64,000 nucleotides of DNA from an uncultured Lachnobacterium sp. (GCA_900543445.1 UQRC01000002.1:62001-126000); one strand, 5' to 3'; positions 29,313 through 38,159 are shown, counted from the stretch's first letter. Notes: generated from the sequence alone by a model not told the origin. Program-made: numbers and translations.

Positions 29313-29338
29313 AGTAATAACTCCTGTCTCTGATAAAC

Positions 29339-29374
29339 AAAGCTGCCACATAAGATACCTTCTGCGGCAGCTTT
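29339..29374 (-). promoter_or_regulatory. Stem-loop between binding-protein and permease genes
   Basis: Minus strand: 12-bp stem AAAGCTGCCGCA / TGTGGCAGCTTT (one G-U pair) with a 12-base loop, followed by GTTTATC. It is placed after the binding-protein stop and probably stabilises that part of the mRNA or causes partial termination, lowering permease expression. Confidence 0.7.
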
Positions 29375-29448
29375 ATTGTTTGCCTGCATAGCAGACAGTC
29401 TACTGTTTTCAAAAGTATAACGATAGGGAGAACTATTTTATATACTTT

Positions 29449-30810
29449 CTACTGACCGATATTGAACTGTACGGTTGCCTGTGCCTCTTCGATTGCACTG
29501 TCAAGATCCGTAGATCCGTTTAATACATTGGTTAAAGCAGTTCCGAGTGCTTCTTTCTCCTCTTTCCAGTAGATTCCCTTGTTGATGGTCGGAATCTTGC
29601 TGCCGTATGATACGATCTTGGAGTAGATAGCCTCTCCTCCGAAGTAGTCAGATACCTGATTGTATGCATCAGAGTCTGCTGCCGGAAGGTAAGTTGCGAT
29701 TGCACCTAAATCGGTAAGGATGCTGTCATAGAACTCTGTGCTTCCTGCCCATGTTGTCTTGAAGAAGTCAACGGCAAGATCATAATTCTTGCTGGAAGAA
29801 GATACTGCCCATGTAGATCCACCCTGTGCAGAGTAGTTCGTTGCTCCAGGATAATCATTTAATTTCGGCATATTGGTTACAGCCCAGTTGCCTTCCTGTT
29901 CAGCCTGATCGGTAGACTTGATCGTAGCGCAGATCCATGATCCGTTGATTGTTCCAACAACCGATCCGTTATTGATGGATCCCTGGTAACCGGACCAGTC
30001 GGTCTGCTCCTGAAGGATACCTGCGTTGATCAGTTCCATGTATACGTTCATGGCTTCTTTTAAGCCTTCGTTATCAGCGATTGCAATGCTTCCGTCCTCA
30101 TTGAATACAGAGATTCCGGCAGACTGTAAGATCATGTTTAATAAGTCCGGCTCACCCTGTACGTTTGTTAACATTGGCATTCCTGTCTTATCGAGAACAT
30201 CTTTACCAATCTCGATGAAACGATCCCATGTGATATCGGTCAGATCGTCGATGGTGTATCCTGCCTTCTCTAAGTAATCGGTTCTGTAGCAGGCGATAAC
30301 GGTGTTGCTGTCATAAGGAACGCCGTAGTTCTTTCCGTCTCTTACCGAATTGGCAACCTTAGACTCTGCGAAATCAGAGAAGTTGATGCCGGAATCAGTA
30401 AGGTCTGCGAATACATCCGGATAATTCTGAAGGTACTTTGTAAATACCTGATCGTCCATCAGAAAGATATCAGGAAGTGAATCAAGCTCACCACTCATTG
30501 CATAAGTCTGAACCAGAGTCTGAATATCATTGGATACAGTCTCAACAACGTTGATCTGTGCATCCGGATGATCCTTCTGATAGATCTCTGCTGCCTTCTT
30601 CATTGCATCTACGTTAAAGGAATCCCAGCACCATACAGTCAGTGTTCCTTCGGTAGAACCGCCACCGTTGTCTGCTGCTGCGCTTGCATTTTCTGTTCCT
30701 GCTGCTGCATTGTTACTGCTGCCATTGTCTGCTGTACCGGTGCTTCCGCATCCTACCATGCTAAATAACATTGTTGCGGCAAGTACCATTGTTAATGCTT
30801 TCTTTTTCAT
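29449..30810 (-). CDS. Family 1 sugar-binding lipoprotein (MalE/UgpB-like)
   Basis: 453 residues. Signal peptide with lipobox SMVGC (Cys at 21), then a Ser/Asn/Gly/Ala-rich linker to residue 55 and a family 1 binding fold starting TLTVWCWDSFNVDAMK. Loops such as DIFLMDDQV and GYTIDDLTDITWDRFIEIG are typical of MalE-like proteins. It captures a sugar outside the membrane for the two permeases encoded after it. CGGAGGG precedes the ATG. The protein at 31077-32360 is a clear paralogue. The long structured leader upstream suggests control after initiation. Confidence 0.93.
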   Translation of the reverse strand: MKKKALTMVLAATMLFSMVGCGSTGTADNGSSNNAAAGTENASAAADNGGGSTEGTLTVWCWDSFNVDAMKKAAEIYQKDHPDAQINVVETVSNDIQTLVQTYAMSGELDSLPDIFLMDDQVFTKYLQNYPDVFADLTDSGINFSDFAESKVANSVRDGKNYGVPYDSNTVIACYRTDYLEKAGYTIDDLTDITWDRFIEIGKDVLDKTGMPMLTNVQGEPDLLNMILQSAGISVFNEDGSIAIADNEGLKEAMNVYMELINAGILQEQTDWSGYQGSINNGSVVGTINGSWICATIKSTDQAEQEGNWAVTNMPKLNDYPGATNYSAQGGSTWAVSSSSKNYDLAVDFFKTTWAGSTEFYDSILTDLGAIATYLPAADSDAYNQVSDYFGGEAIYSKIVSYGSKIPTINKGIYWKEEKEALGTALTNVLNGSTDLDSAIEEAQATVQFNIGQ

Positions 30811-30840
30811 GAAATAACCCTCCGTTTTTTTCTTAGAACA

Positions 30841-30907
30841 TCAGCCCATTCAAAGTTGCCTTCGGCAAGGGCTGACGCTGCATGTCAAGTCCCTCTGGAA
30901 CTTGACA
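30841..30907 (-). promoter_or_regulatory. Structured mRNA leader of the second sugar transporter operon
   Basis: Minus strand: two adjacent hairpins between the likely -10 (30927-30932) and the ATG at 30810. The first is TGTCAAGTTCC / GGGACTTGACA, 11 bp with an AGA loop. The second pairs TCAGCCC with GGGCTGA and contains a nested TTGCC-GAA-GGCAA stem. Neither ends in a U run. I recognise no known riboswitch class. Confidence 0.6.
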
Positions 30908-30926
30908 CAATCTTTGTTACAAGTAG

Positions 30927-31015
30927 ATCATACCATCGGGAGGCATAAATTCTTTAGGACTATCTTGATGCGAATTTTTCAAATTTTGGGATGTTGAAAA
31001 AAGTGTTAGGACTAT
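30927..31015 (-). promoter_or_regulatory. Promoter region with repeated ATAGTCCTAA sites
   Basis: Minus strand: ATAGTCCTAA occurs twice, at 31006-31015 and 30954-30963, 52 bp apart (about five helical turns). The nearer copy lies just upstream of where a -35 box would be, and TATGAT at 30927-30932 is a fair -10 box; no good -35 is present, as expected for an activator-dependent promoter. The core GTCCTA fits the GTNCTA pattern of the sites at 10143-10170 and 22117-22145. Confidence 0.55.
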
Positions 31016-31063
31016 TTTGGGAAATTTGTATTTCTTTGATGAATCACACTATGATAAGAAAGT

Positions 31064-31093
31064 AAAAAGCGGCGGTTCATTCACGAACCACCG
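31064..31093 (-). terminator. Terminator overlapping the end of the sensor-linked binding protein gene
   Basis: Minus strand: CGGTGGTTC / GAACCGCCG (9 bp, one U-G pair), 6-base loop, one C and TTTTT. The stop codon at 31077 lies at the loop/3'-arm boundary, so the 5' arm is coding sequence. Confidence 0.85.
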
Positions 31094-32360
31094 TTTCTGC
31101 TTTCATCTGTATATTGGCAAGACACTCCGACAGATCATCCTGCTCCAGATAATTATTAAATTCATCTTCCACGATCGCCTCAATCTCATACGTCTTACTT
31201 CCGTAATTGACGGTCACAATATTCGAAGCCATATCGGTCAGAAGTTTTGTCACCTGCTGCCCTCCGAAGAACATATCCTTAGCAAAGTAATTCGAGTATC
31301 CGGAGAGATCCTTGACCGGCGGGATTACCCCGATCTCCGCAATCAGTTCATTCATGAAATCCGCGTCGTTCTCAAACATCTCCACCAGGAAATCAACCGC
31401 CGCCTGCGGATGCTTGCCACGTTTTAACACATACCACGCGCTGCCGCCGACATTGGATGCCGCTACAGTCGGATATTTTCCCTCGTATACCGGAATCGGC
31501 GCCACCCGCCACAGACCGCTCTGATCCGCAGCGCTTTTGATGCTTGAGATGATCCAGCCTCCGCTGATCACGCTTGCAACACTTCCGTTCTGGAACGCCG
31601 AGATAAACTCATTCCATCCGTTCACACTGGTTCCGATATTTTTCTCCAATAGCTGCTGGTACGTACGAAGTCCTTCCAGCAGATACATATTGTCTGCAAT
31701 GTCTGCCTGATTATTCTCGTCCACATACCAGTGCCCGCCGCTTTGCATGATCAGCCTAAGCAGCGGCGAATCGGTCGGATCCAGCGTCAGCATCGGAATA
31801 CCCAGCTTTCGGTACACATCCTCCCCGATCTCAATGTAGCGGTCCCAGGTCAGATTCTGCATATCGCTCTCCGTATATCCTGCTTTCTCTAAGATATCCA
31901 GCCGGTAAAAAAGCGCCGTCGTACCGCTGTCAAACGGGATTCCGTAGAAGCGGTCATCTTTCGAACAAAGCCTGCTTTTGTAATCCGTGTACTTTCCGTA
32001 ATCCACCTGATTCGTAAGTTCCACAAATTCATTTTCATATTGTGCAAGCACATCCTGAATATCATAATCCTCGATCATGATGACATCCGGAAGTTCCTCA
32101 TACATCTCGGATGCCAGAAGCCGCTTGGTATCCGCAAGGATCTCCTCACGCTCCTTTGTCTCCACAACAATCTGGATATCTTTGTGTGTTCTCTTATATT
32201 CTTTTGCCGCAAGCTTCGCCGCCTTCACATTAAAGGTCTCATCCCATGTCCAGATGACGATCTTGTCCGCAGCCGCAGGCGCCTGTTCCTCCTCCTGCGC
32301 GCATCCGTACAATGAAAACAGAAGCGTTGCCGCGATTATTCCTGCAATTACTTTTCTCAT
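31077..32360 (-). CDS. Solute-binding lipoprotein encoded with a two-component system (probable co-sensor)
   Basis: 427 residues, lipobox SLYGC (Cys at 20), family 1 binding fold starting KIVIWTWDETFNVKAAK. It parallels the transporter binding protein at 29449-30810 (shared WTWDETFNVKA/WCWDSFNVDA start and GYTxxDxxxLTWDRYIEIG-type loop) but lacks permeases of its own. Its ATG overlaps the kinase stop (ATGA), so it is translated with kinase and regulator. Firmicutes are known to use such proteins as ligand-binding partners of LytS/YesM kinases, so a sensing role is more likely than transport; this is inference from the operon. A terminator directly ends the unit. Confidence 0.9.
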   Translation of the reverse strand: MRKVIAGIIAATLLFSLYGCAQEEEQAPAAADKIVIWTWDETFNVKAAKLAAKEYKRTHKDIQIVVETKEREEILADTKRLLASEMYEELPDVIMIEDYDIQDVLAQYENEFVELTNQVDYGKYTDYKSRLCSKDDRFYGIPFDSGTTALFYRLDILEKAGYTESDMQNLTWDRYIEIGEDVYRKLGIPMLTLDPTDSPLLRLIMQSGGHWYVDENNQADIADNMYLLEGLRTYQQLLEKNIGTSVNGWNEFISAFQNGSVASVISGGWIISSIKSAADQSGLWRVAPIPVYEGKYPTVAASNVGGSAWYVLKRGKHPQAAVDFLVEMFENDADFMNELIAEIGVIPPVKDLSGYSNYFAKDMFFGGQQVTKLLTDMASNIVTVNYGSKTYEIEAIVEDEFNNYLEQDDLSECLANIQMKAETVVRE

Positions 32361-34135
32361 GTTTCCTGCACCTCTGTGCTGTAATCTACCGGCAGGACGA
32401 TCGTAACCGTCGTGCCCTTACTCTCCTCACTACTGATATGGATTCCGTAATCATCGCCGTACAGAAGCTTCAGTCGCTCCTGCACATTGTGCACACCGAT
32501 ACCGGAATAATGTTCCTTTGAAGTCTTCTCATTCATAATCTTTGCAATTTTTTCCTGCGTCATGCCGATACCATCATCAATGATCTGGATTGTAAGCTCT
32601 CCGTCCGCCTGCCGCACAACAATCTGGATCGTACCGCAGCGGCCTTCCGGATACGCATGGAAGAACGTATTCTCAATGAACGGCTGCAGGATCATCTTCG
32701 GCAGAAGACACTCCTCACAGCTTCTTGAAATATAATATTCCACATCAATACTATCCCCGTAGCGCGTCTGATTGATCAGGATATAATTCTGAATGTTGAT
32801 CATCTCCTGACGCACCGGAATGAATTCATCCGAGTTGCTGATCGTGTTGCGGAGCAGACTGATAAATGCATCGATCGTGCGCACTGTCTTCGGGATGTCA
32901 TTCTGATAGACCAGCCACTTGATGCTTGCCAGTGTATTATAGATATAATGCGGATTGATCTGCATCTGTAAGGCACTGATCTCTGCCTGGCGCTGCTTCT
33001 TTTGCGTCTGCACCAGTTCATCCACATAGTGCTTTAGATCATCCAGCATATAGTTGTAAGTCGATGCCAGCTCCTGCACCTCCGTTGTTCCTTCTACGGT
33101 CATATACTCCGAGAATTTTCCCTCACGGATCGCAGACATCTTGCCGATCAGCTTCGCAAGAGGATGCATCGTCTTATGCGTATAGAACAGACAGCTGATC
33201 AGGATCACAATACCGATTGCGCAGCAGATTGTGATCAAAAGCGGCATATTATACAGATCCTGCAACGCCACATCATTGTTGATGACTGCATAAAGCGTAC
33301 ATTTCTGATACGGCAGAACGCGTTTCATCAGCGTATACATCGTTCCCTCGCTCATTGCCTCAATGCGTGATTCTTTCGCCCCTTTGATCCTCTTGAACCA
33401 CTCGGTCTGCAGCACTGTTCCGGTCTTCCAGGATTCATTCGAACACAGAATAATTCCGTTATCATCTACCATATAAAAAGACGTGGTATCCGATACAAAA
33501 TAATTGTAGTACTGCTTTAATTCTTCCATCGTGAGCGTCACGAAAGCGATCGCATACACTTCCTTGCTCTCATGGTAATATAACGCTTTGGAAATGATCA
33601 GCGTATCTACATTTCTGGATGTTGTGGTGTACGCCTTATTGGAATAAGTATAATGGATGACATCCGGATCGTTGATCGCTTTCAGCGCCGGCTCCGACTG
33701 TAAAATTTCCTCATCCGAGACGCAAATATTTTCCGTTCGGGAGAGATAGTGTTTACCGTTACATCCCACAACAAGAATGTTCAGTCTCTCCATATCCGCA
33801 GATTTACTCTTCTCCAGGTCACGCTCCATCTGATACACATTCTGGAACGTCTGCGTATTGTCGAGTTTTGAATTCTCCTTGAAATAAAGGCGGAACGCCC
33901 AGCTGGAATCAATCGCATCAAATACATTCTCAAGGTGATCATGAAAATCATTGATTTCCTTTTCAATCTGTTCAAACACCTTCTCCTGCGAGTCTCCATA
34001 GTTCTGGCTGAATACGTGCCGCGACATGTAAAGCACGACAAAACTGACGGTTACCGCGATCAGGCTGATTCCAAGCATAACGACCAGCGTGATCTTGCCG
34101 GAGAAGCTGTTCAGGTGGTTTTTTAACTTATTCAT
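32357..34135 (-). CDS. YesM-type sensor histidine kinase
   Basis: 592 residues. Membrane segments at about 14-36 and 290-312 flank a large extracytoplasmic Cache-like sensor. A HAMP region (to about 370) and coiled linker follow. The His_kinase box is LQMQINPHYIYNTLASIKWL with the phospho-His in NPHY. HATPase motifs are ILQPFIENTFFHAYPEG (N box) and IDDGIGMTQE (G1). It overlaps the regulator gene by eight bases and the binding-protein gene by four. It should phosphorylate the regulator at 34128-35654 in response to an extracellular sugar. Confidence 0.94.
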   Translation of the reverse strand: MNKLKNHLNSFSGKITLVVMLGISLIAVTVSFVVLYMSRHVFSQNYGDSQEKVFEQIEKEINDFHDHLENVFDAIDSSWAFRLYFKENSKLDNTQTFQNVYQMERDLEKSKSADMERLNILVVGCNGKHYLSRTENICVSDEEILQSEPALKAINDPDVIHYTYSNKAYTTTSRNVDTLIISKALYYHESKEVYAIAFVTLTMEELKQYYNYFVSDTTSFYMVDDNGIILCSNESWKTGTVLQTEWFKRIKGAKESRIEAMSEGTMYTLMKRVLPYQKCTLYAVINNDVALQDLYNMPLLITICCAIGIVILISCLFYTHKTMHPLAKLIGKMSAIREGKFSEYMTVEGTTEVQELASTYNYMLDDLKHYVDELVQTQKKQRQAEISALQMQINPHYIYNTLASIKWLVYQNDIPKTVRTIDAFISLLRNTISNSDEFIPVRQEMINIQNYILINQTRYGDSIDVEYYISRSCEECLLPKMILQPFIENTFFHAYPEGRCGTIQIVVRQADGELTIQIIDDGIGMTQEKIAKIMNEKTSKEHYSGIGVHNVQERLKLLYGDDYGIHISSEESKGTTVTIVLPVDYSTEVQET

Positions 34136-35654
34136 ATTTCTTCCTTCGATAGACAGACGGGGTCTGTCCGGTTATCTTTTTGAAAACTCTGCAGAAATAA
34201 CTGTGCTCGGAATAACCAACCTTCTCGCTGATCTCTGCGATCGATAACGTCGTATTCTCCAGTAATTCGCAGGCTTTCGCCGTACGGATCTCATTCAGGT
34301 AATCACTGAAGCCTTCCTTCATATGCTGATGAAAATATGCGGACAGATAATGGTAATTAAAGTTAAATTCCTCCGCCATATCTTCCAGCCGCAAATCCTG
34401 TGCGTAATTATCTTCAATGAAGGCTAACATCTTCGGGATCCGGTCATCGACCGTCTTCTGCGGGATGTCCGCTTTCATCATCACATCCTCAAAAATCTGC
34501 CGCATCACATCCCGGTATTCCTTCTCGTAGCGCGCCTGGGAAATCCTGCGGAAATACTCGTACCGCAGATTGTCCTTCTGCTCCTCCGCAAGCGCGAGAT
34601 TATCCAGGAAATAATACAGCATATTTTTCATCTGGTTCTTGAGCCCCGCGATATCCTGCTTTCCCTCCAAAGCGCGCACATCATATTCTTTCAGCAGCTG
34701 CAGCGCATCCTTATATTCTTTCATGGACAAAAACTTATTGTACTTGAAGAAATCGAACTTCTCGCCCGGCTTATTCTCCTGTGCCTCCTCGTCCTCCGCA
34801 AGGATGAATTTCCGCTCCTGATAATAAAAGATCTTATCTGCATAATTGATGATGTCCTGCTGATAGAACTGCCGGATCGCTTTCATTCCGTCAAAAGGCC
34901 TGCTGCACACACCCAGAATATACTCACAGAGCACGCTTAACTCCTCCGCCATATTCTTTAAGAATGCGACCGTTTTCTCATCGTTCGACGGTTTGCAGCA
35001 CATCAGGGCGACAACCAGCTCCTCCTGCAGAATCATGACCATCCCGTTTGCATCCGCAAAATCCGCGACATCTTTTTTGATCTTCTGATACAAAAGCTCC
35101 GAGACATTCGGCTGGATCTCATTCTCATTCCTGATCCGCATACCAAAGATGCGAAAATGCGCATACGGAAAAGTTTCATGAAAAGCCGATTCGTCCAATT
35201 CTTTGGACAGACCGAGCAGATACCGCTCCATCTCCGCCGAGACGTTGATTCCCTCGCTTTGTTCCCTCCGCTTATATCCGGGAATTCTCTGCGCCGCCTT
35301 ATCCAGCACCTTAAGAAGTTCTTCCTCGTTTAAAGTCGGCTTTAAGATATAGTCCAAAGCACCGTTCGTCAACGTCTTTTTTACATATTCAAAATTGTCG
35401 TAACCACTTAGGATAATAATGGAAATATCGGGATAAATCCTATGGACCATCTCCGTAAAGGTGACGCCGTCCATCACAGACATGACAATATCGCTGATGA
35501 TGATATGCGGCTTCAGTTCCTCCACCAGGCGCAGTGCCTCATTTCCATTGGTCGCTTCGCCTACGATCTCGTAGCCCTCCTGCTCCCAATGAATCATGTA
35601 CTTGAGTCCCTGCCGCATAATATATTCATCATCAACGATCAAAACACGAATCAT
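34128..35654 (-). CDS. YesN-type AraC-family response regulator
   Basis: 508 residues from the ATG at 35654, preceded by GGGAGAAGACAA; the earlier in-frame ATG at 35684 has no site. Receiver domain starts MIRVLIVDDEYIMRQG, with phospho-Asp in IIISDIVMSVMDG and Lys in YILKPTLNEEE. A long middle region (about 130-400) is unassigned. The C-terminal AraC domain contains FNFNYHYLSAYFHQ and ISEKVGYSEHSYFCRVFKK. It is first in a regulator-kinase-binding protein operon, the reverse of the order seen at 12172-16817. A likely target is the neighbouring transporter promoter with its repeated GTCCTA sites. Confidence 0.94.
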   Translation of the reverse strand: MIRVLIVDDEYIMRQGLKYMIHWEQEGYEIVGEATNGNEALRLVEELKPHIIISDIVMSVMDGVTFTEMVHRIYPDISIIILSGYDNFEYVKKTLTNGALDYILKPTLNEEELLKVLDKAAQRIPGYKRREQSEGINVSAEMERYLLGLSKELDESAFHETFPYAHFRIFGMRIRNENEIQPNVSELLYQKIKKDVADFADANGMVMILQEELVVALMCCKPSNDEKTVAFLKNMAEELSVLCEYILGVCSRPFDGMKAIRQFYQQDIINYADKIFYYQERKFILAEDEEAQENKPGEKFDFFKYNKFLSMKEYKDALQLLKEYDVRALEGKQDIAGLKNQMKNMLYYFLDNLALAEEQKDNLRYEYFRRISQARYEKEYRDVMRQIFEDVMMKADIPQKTVDDRIPKMLAFIEDNYAQDLRLEDMAEEFNFNYHYLSAYFHQHMKEGFSDYLNEIRTAKACELLENTTLSIAEISEKVGYSEHSYFCRVFKKITGQTPSVYRRKKYE

Positions 35655-35690
35655 TTGTCTTCTCCCAGTTTTCCCTTCACTCATATAATC

Positions 35691-35825
35691 GTGATTTCAC
35701 CGTTCTTCGAACTCTCGAAATCACAACAGACATGCGCATTCTGGGCTATCGCCCTCCATGCTTATGTCTGTTTATCCATCAAATAAACAAACTGCTCTGC
35801 CTGCAAGCAGGCTCGCAGTTTGTTT
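35691..35825 (-). promoter_or_regulatory. Structured leader of the regulator-kinase operon
   Basis: Minus strand: between the promoter at 35839-35866 and the ATG at 35654 lies a leader of about 175 bases. It contains an 11-bp hairpin (AAACAAACTGC / GCAGTTTGTTT, 35785-35825) with a nested GCCTGC-TT-GCAGGC stem, and a second hairpin GTGATTTC / GAAATCAC (35691-35724). No U run follows the first stem. No protein or known riboswitch is recognised. Confidence 0.6.
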
Positions 35826-35838
35826 GCTTGACGGAATT

Positions 35839-35866
35839 ATTATATCATCCATTTATTTGATGCAAA
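35839..35866 (-). promoter_or_regulatory. Promoter of the regulator-kinase-binding protein operon
   Basis: Minus strand: perfect TATAAT at 35839-35844, with a weak -35 TTTGCA at 35861-35866 and a 16-base spacer. It is the only good -10 box in the 270 bases upstream of the regulator. Confidence 0.55.
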
Positions 35867-35920
35867 AGCAAAGAAGACAAAGAAAACAAAATATTATAAA
35901 TTCTTAAAATAGTGCAAATT

Positions 35921-36136
35921 CTAGATTGCCTTGGCAGCCTCGCATCCAACCATTCCGCCACCGACAACAAGCACTTTCTTACCGACCTCTGCCTTGCCGA
36001 GAAGCATATCCTGTGCTGTCACGTATCCGCTCTCATTCAGTCCCGGAATCGGGAGGATCAGAGGAGTCGAACCGGTTGCAAGGATGATGGCATCGGCATG
36101 CAGTTCCTTAAGAGTATCGGCATCCTCCAGTTCGTC
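35921..36136 (-). pseudogene. NADH:flavin oxidoreductase / enoate reductase fragment
   Basis: 71 codons bounded by in-frame stops on both sides. The translation contains ADAIILATGSTPLILPIPG and VLVVGGGMVGCEAAK, the FAD- and NAD-binding segments of the C-terminal half of old-yellow-enzyme-type 2,4-dienoyl-CoA reductases/NADH oxidases. The rest of a protein of some 650 residues is missing at both ends. It has no start or ribosome site. It lies between the regulator operon promoter and the terminator of the rRNA methyltransferase. Confidence 0.85.
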
Positions 36137-36173
36137 TTAAACGGTGGTGGTTTGAAATAATTGGGCAAAATGC

Positions 36174-36204
36174 ATGGAACGATAGATGTTTTCTATCGTT
36201 CCAT
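36174..36204 (-). terminator. Terminator of the rRNA methyltransferase gene
   Basis: A 13-bp perfect stem (ATGGAACGATAGA / TCTATCGTTCCAT) with a 5-base loop, six bases beyond the stop at 36210. On the minus strand GCATTTTG follows; on the plus strand TGTTTTT follows, so it may also stop plus-strand transcripts. Confidence 0.75.
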
Positions 36205-36209
36205 TGTTT

Positions 36210-37454
36210 TTATGCATGTTGTCGGCACATTGCACAAACAGTCTCCACATGTCGTGTAAATGGAAACATATCAACCGGCGTGCACTCTTTCATCCGATAC
36301 CCATGCTTCGTTAGATACTTGAGATCGCGCGCCAATGACTCCGGGCCGCACGACACATAGACCACACGCTTCGGTGCAAGCCTGACAACGGACGAAAGGA
36401 ATGCCTCGTCACTTCCGGTGCGTGGCGGATCCATGATAACCACGTCGGCGTGTTCTCCTTTTTGTGCCATCTCGACCATAAACTCACCGGCATCCTGATT
36501 GTAAAATCTTACATTATGAATGTCGTTTCGCTTCGCATTCGTGATTGCATCACGGATCGCGTCTTTGTTTAATTCCACCCCGATCACCTGCTTAGCAGAT
36601 CTGCTGGCAATCAGACCGATCGTTCCGGTTCCGCAATATGCATCGATCACCGTCTCTTTTCCTGTCAGTCCTGCACAGTCGATTGCTTTCTTGTACAGAA
36701 TCTCCGTCTGCTTCGGGTTTACCTGATAGAAAGAATTCGGCGAGATACGGAACGTGCAGCCGAGGAGTGAATCCTCAATGTAACCCTTGCCATATACCGT
36801 AATATTGCGCTCGCCAAGTACCATGCTTGTCCGCTTGTCATTGACATTGATGACAACGGTGCTGATATCCGGATGATTTTTACGCAGCGCTTTGACAAAA
36901 TTGTTCTTCGACGGAAGAATCGCATCTGCGAGAACAAGCACGACCATGATCTGCCCGCTATGATAGCCCTTGCGCACTAAGACATGGCGCAAAAGGCCAT
37001 ACCCTGTATCCTCATCGTAGGTTTTAATGCGGAAAGAGCGCAGCATATTTTTTACATCGCGGATGATCGCATCGGCCTCTTCATTCTCAATCTGGCAGCT
37101 TTCAATATCAACGACATCGTGCGAATTCTTCTGATAAACACCCGCCACGATCTGCCCTCTGCGGGTACAGTCAAATGCCGCCTGCACCTTGTGGCGGTAG
37201 TGATACGGATCGTCCATCTTTATGATCGGCTGTACCTTACCGTACGGCTCCATCAGTTTGCGGATGTAAGACTGTTTCTTTTTCAGCTGCTCCTCGTAGG
37301 AGATTCCCTGATAATCGCAGCCACCGCATTTCTTGGCATACGGACAGCTTCCGTCGGATGAATGCCTGCTGATTATCTTTTTCTTCTCAGGCTTTCTAGT
37401 CTCCAATCTATCGGAATTATATTTTTTTCTATCACTTTGCATTTTCTTTTTCAT
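36210..37454 (-). CDS. 23S rRNA (uracil-C5)-methyltransferase, RlmD/TrmA family
   Basis: 414 residues. The N-terminal Lys/Arg-rich tail is followed by CPYAKKCGGCDYQGISYEEQ, Cys ligands of a [4Fe-4S] cluster as in RumA/RlmD. The C-terminal Rossmann methyltransferase has DAYCGTGTIGL (SAM motif I), MDPPRTG and VYVSCGPESLARDL with the catalytic Cys. There is no N-terminal TRAM domain, and the protein is shorter than the usual 450 or so residues. It methylates C5 of a uridine in 23S rRNA (U747 or U1939 positions in relatives); which one cannot be decided here. Monocistronic, ended by the hairpin at 36174-36204. Confidence 0.9.
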   Translation of the reverse strand: MKKKMQSDRKKYNSDRLETRKPEKKKIISRHSSDGSCPYAKKCGGCDYQGISYEEQLKKKQSYIRKLMEPYGKVQPIIKMDDPYHYRHKVQAAFDCTRRGQIVAGVYQKNSHDVVDIESCQIENEEADAIIRDVKNMLRSFRIKTYDEDTGYGLLRHVLVRKGYHSGQIMVVLVLADAILPSKNNFVKALRKNHPDISTVVINVNDKRTSMVLGERNITVYGKGYIEDSLLGCTFRISPNSFYQVNPKQTEILYKKAIDCAGLTGKETVIDAYCGTGTIGLIASRSAKQVIGVELNKDAIRDAITNAKRNDIHNVRFYNQDAGEFMVEMAQKGEHADVVIMDPPRTGSDEAFLSSVVRLAPKRVVYVSCGPESLARDLKYLTKHGYRMKECTPVDMFPFTRHVETVCAMCRQHA

Positions 37455-37688
37455 GCTCCTGCTCCCATCATATTTCTGCTATAAATGAATTAAAAAAGTG
37501 TTTCATTTTACATTCTCTCGTACGAATAAATGTATTATATTACATTTCTTCGCATGAACCAATGTCTATTTCACCCAAATAAAAAATTGTTCACAGTAGA
37601 TGCGCATGCATATTTGTGGTAAACTTTTCTTAGAAAAAGCAGACACTTCATAATGTCTGCCAATGCGAAAAGATTGAGAGGTAGCAAC

Positions 37689-38105
37689 ATGAATATTCTC
37701 GTTATTGATGCGCAGGGAGGCGGCATCGGCAGGCAGCTTGTGACTGCAATAAAAGCTGCGATGCCGGACACATGCATTACGGCAGTCGGAACGAACAGTG
37801 CCGCAACCGCAGCTATGGTGAAAGCAAAAGCGGACAAGGCTGCCACCGGGGAGAATGCCGTCGTTGTCGGCTGCCGTCACGCAGATATCATTGTCGGCCC
37901 CATTGGAATCGTGATTGCGGACTCATTGCTCGGCGAAATCACACCGAAGATGGCTTTGGCGGTAGCGCAGAGTGACGCGAAGCGTGTGCTGATTCCATTT
38001 AACCACTGTGACAATGTCATTGTCGGGGTCAATGATTACAGTATCAGCAAAATGATTGCAAGCGCAGTCGCAGAGGTTGAGAAAATCGCGCATACTTCTT
38101 GCTGA
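37689..38105 (+). CDS. DUF3842 family protein
   Basis: 138 residues from the ATG at 37689, with GAGAGG upstream; an in-frame ATG at 37653 lies in a small hairpin (GCAGACA / TGTCTGC) and is rejected. It opens MNILVIDAQGGGIGRQLV, a Rossmann-like nucleotide-binding start, and has GCRHADIIVGPIGIVIADSLLGE. I recognise it as the uncharacterised DUF3842 family of clostridia. Its biochemical role is unknown. It precedes the ECF transporter genes, but a terminator hairpin at 38160-38183 separates them, so any link is positional only. Confidence 0.8.
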   Translation: MNILVIDAQGGGIGRQLVTAIKAAMPDTCITAVGTNSAATAAMVKAKADKAATGENAVVVGCRHADIIVGPIGIVIADSLLGEITPKMALAVAQSDAKRVLIPFNHCDNVIVGVNDYSISKMIASAVAEVEKIAHTSC

Positions 38106-38159
38106 TCGTACCAAATTGTGCTAGAATGGTGCAGCACAGTTGACACGAAGCCAGCTTAT

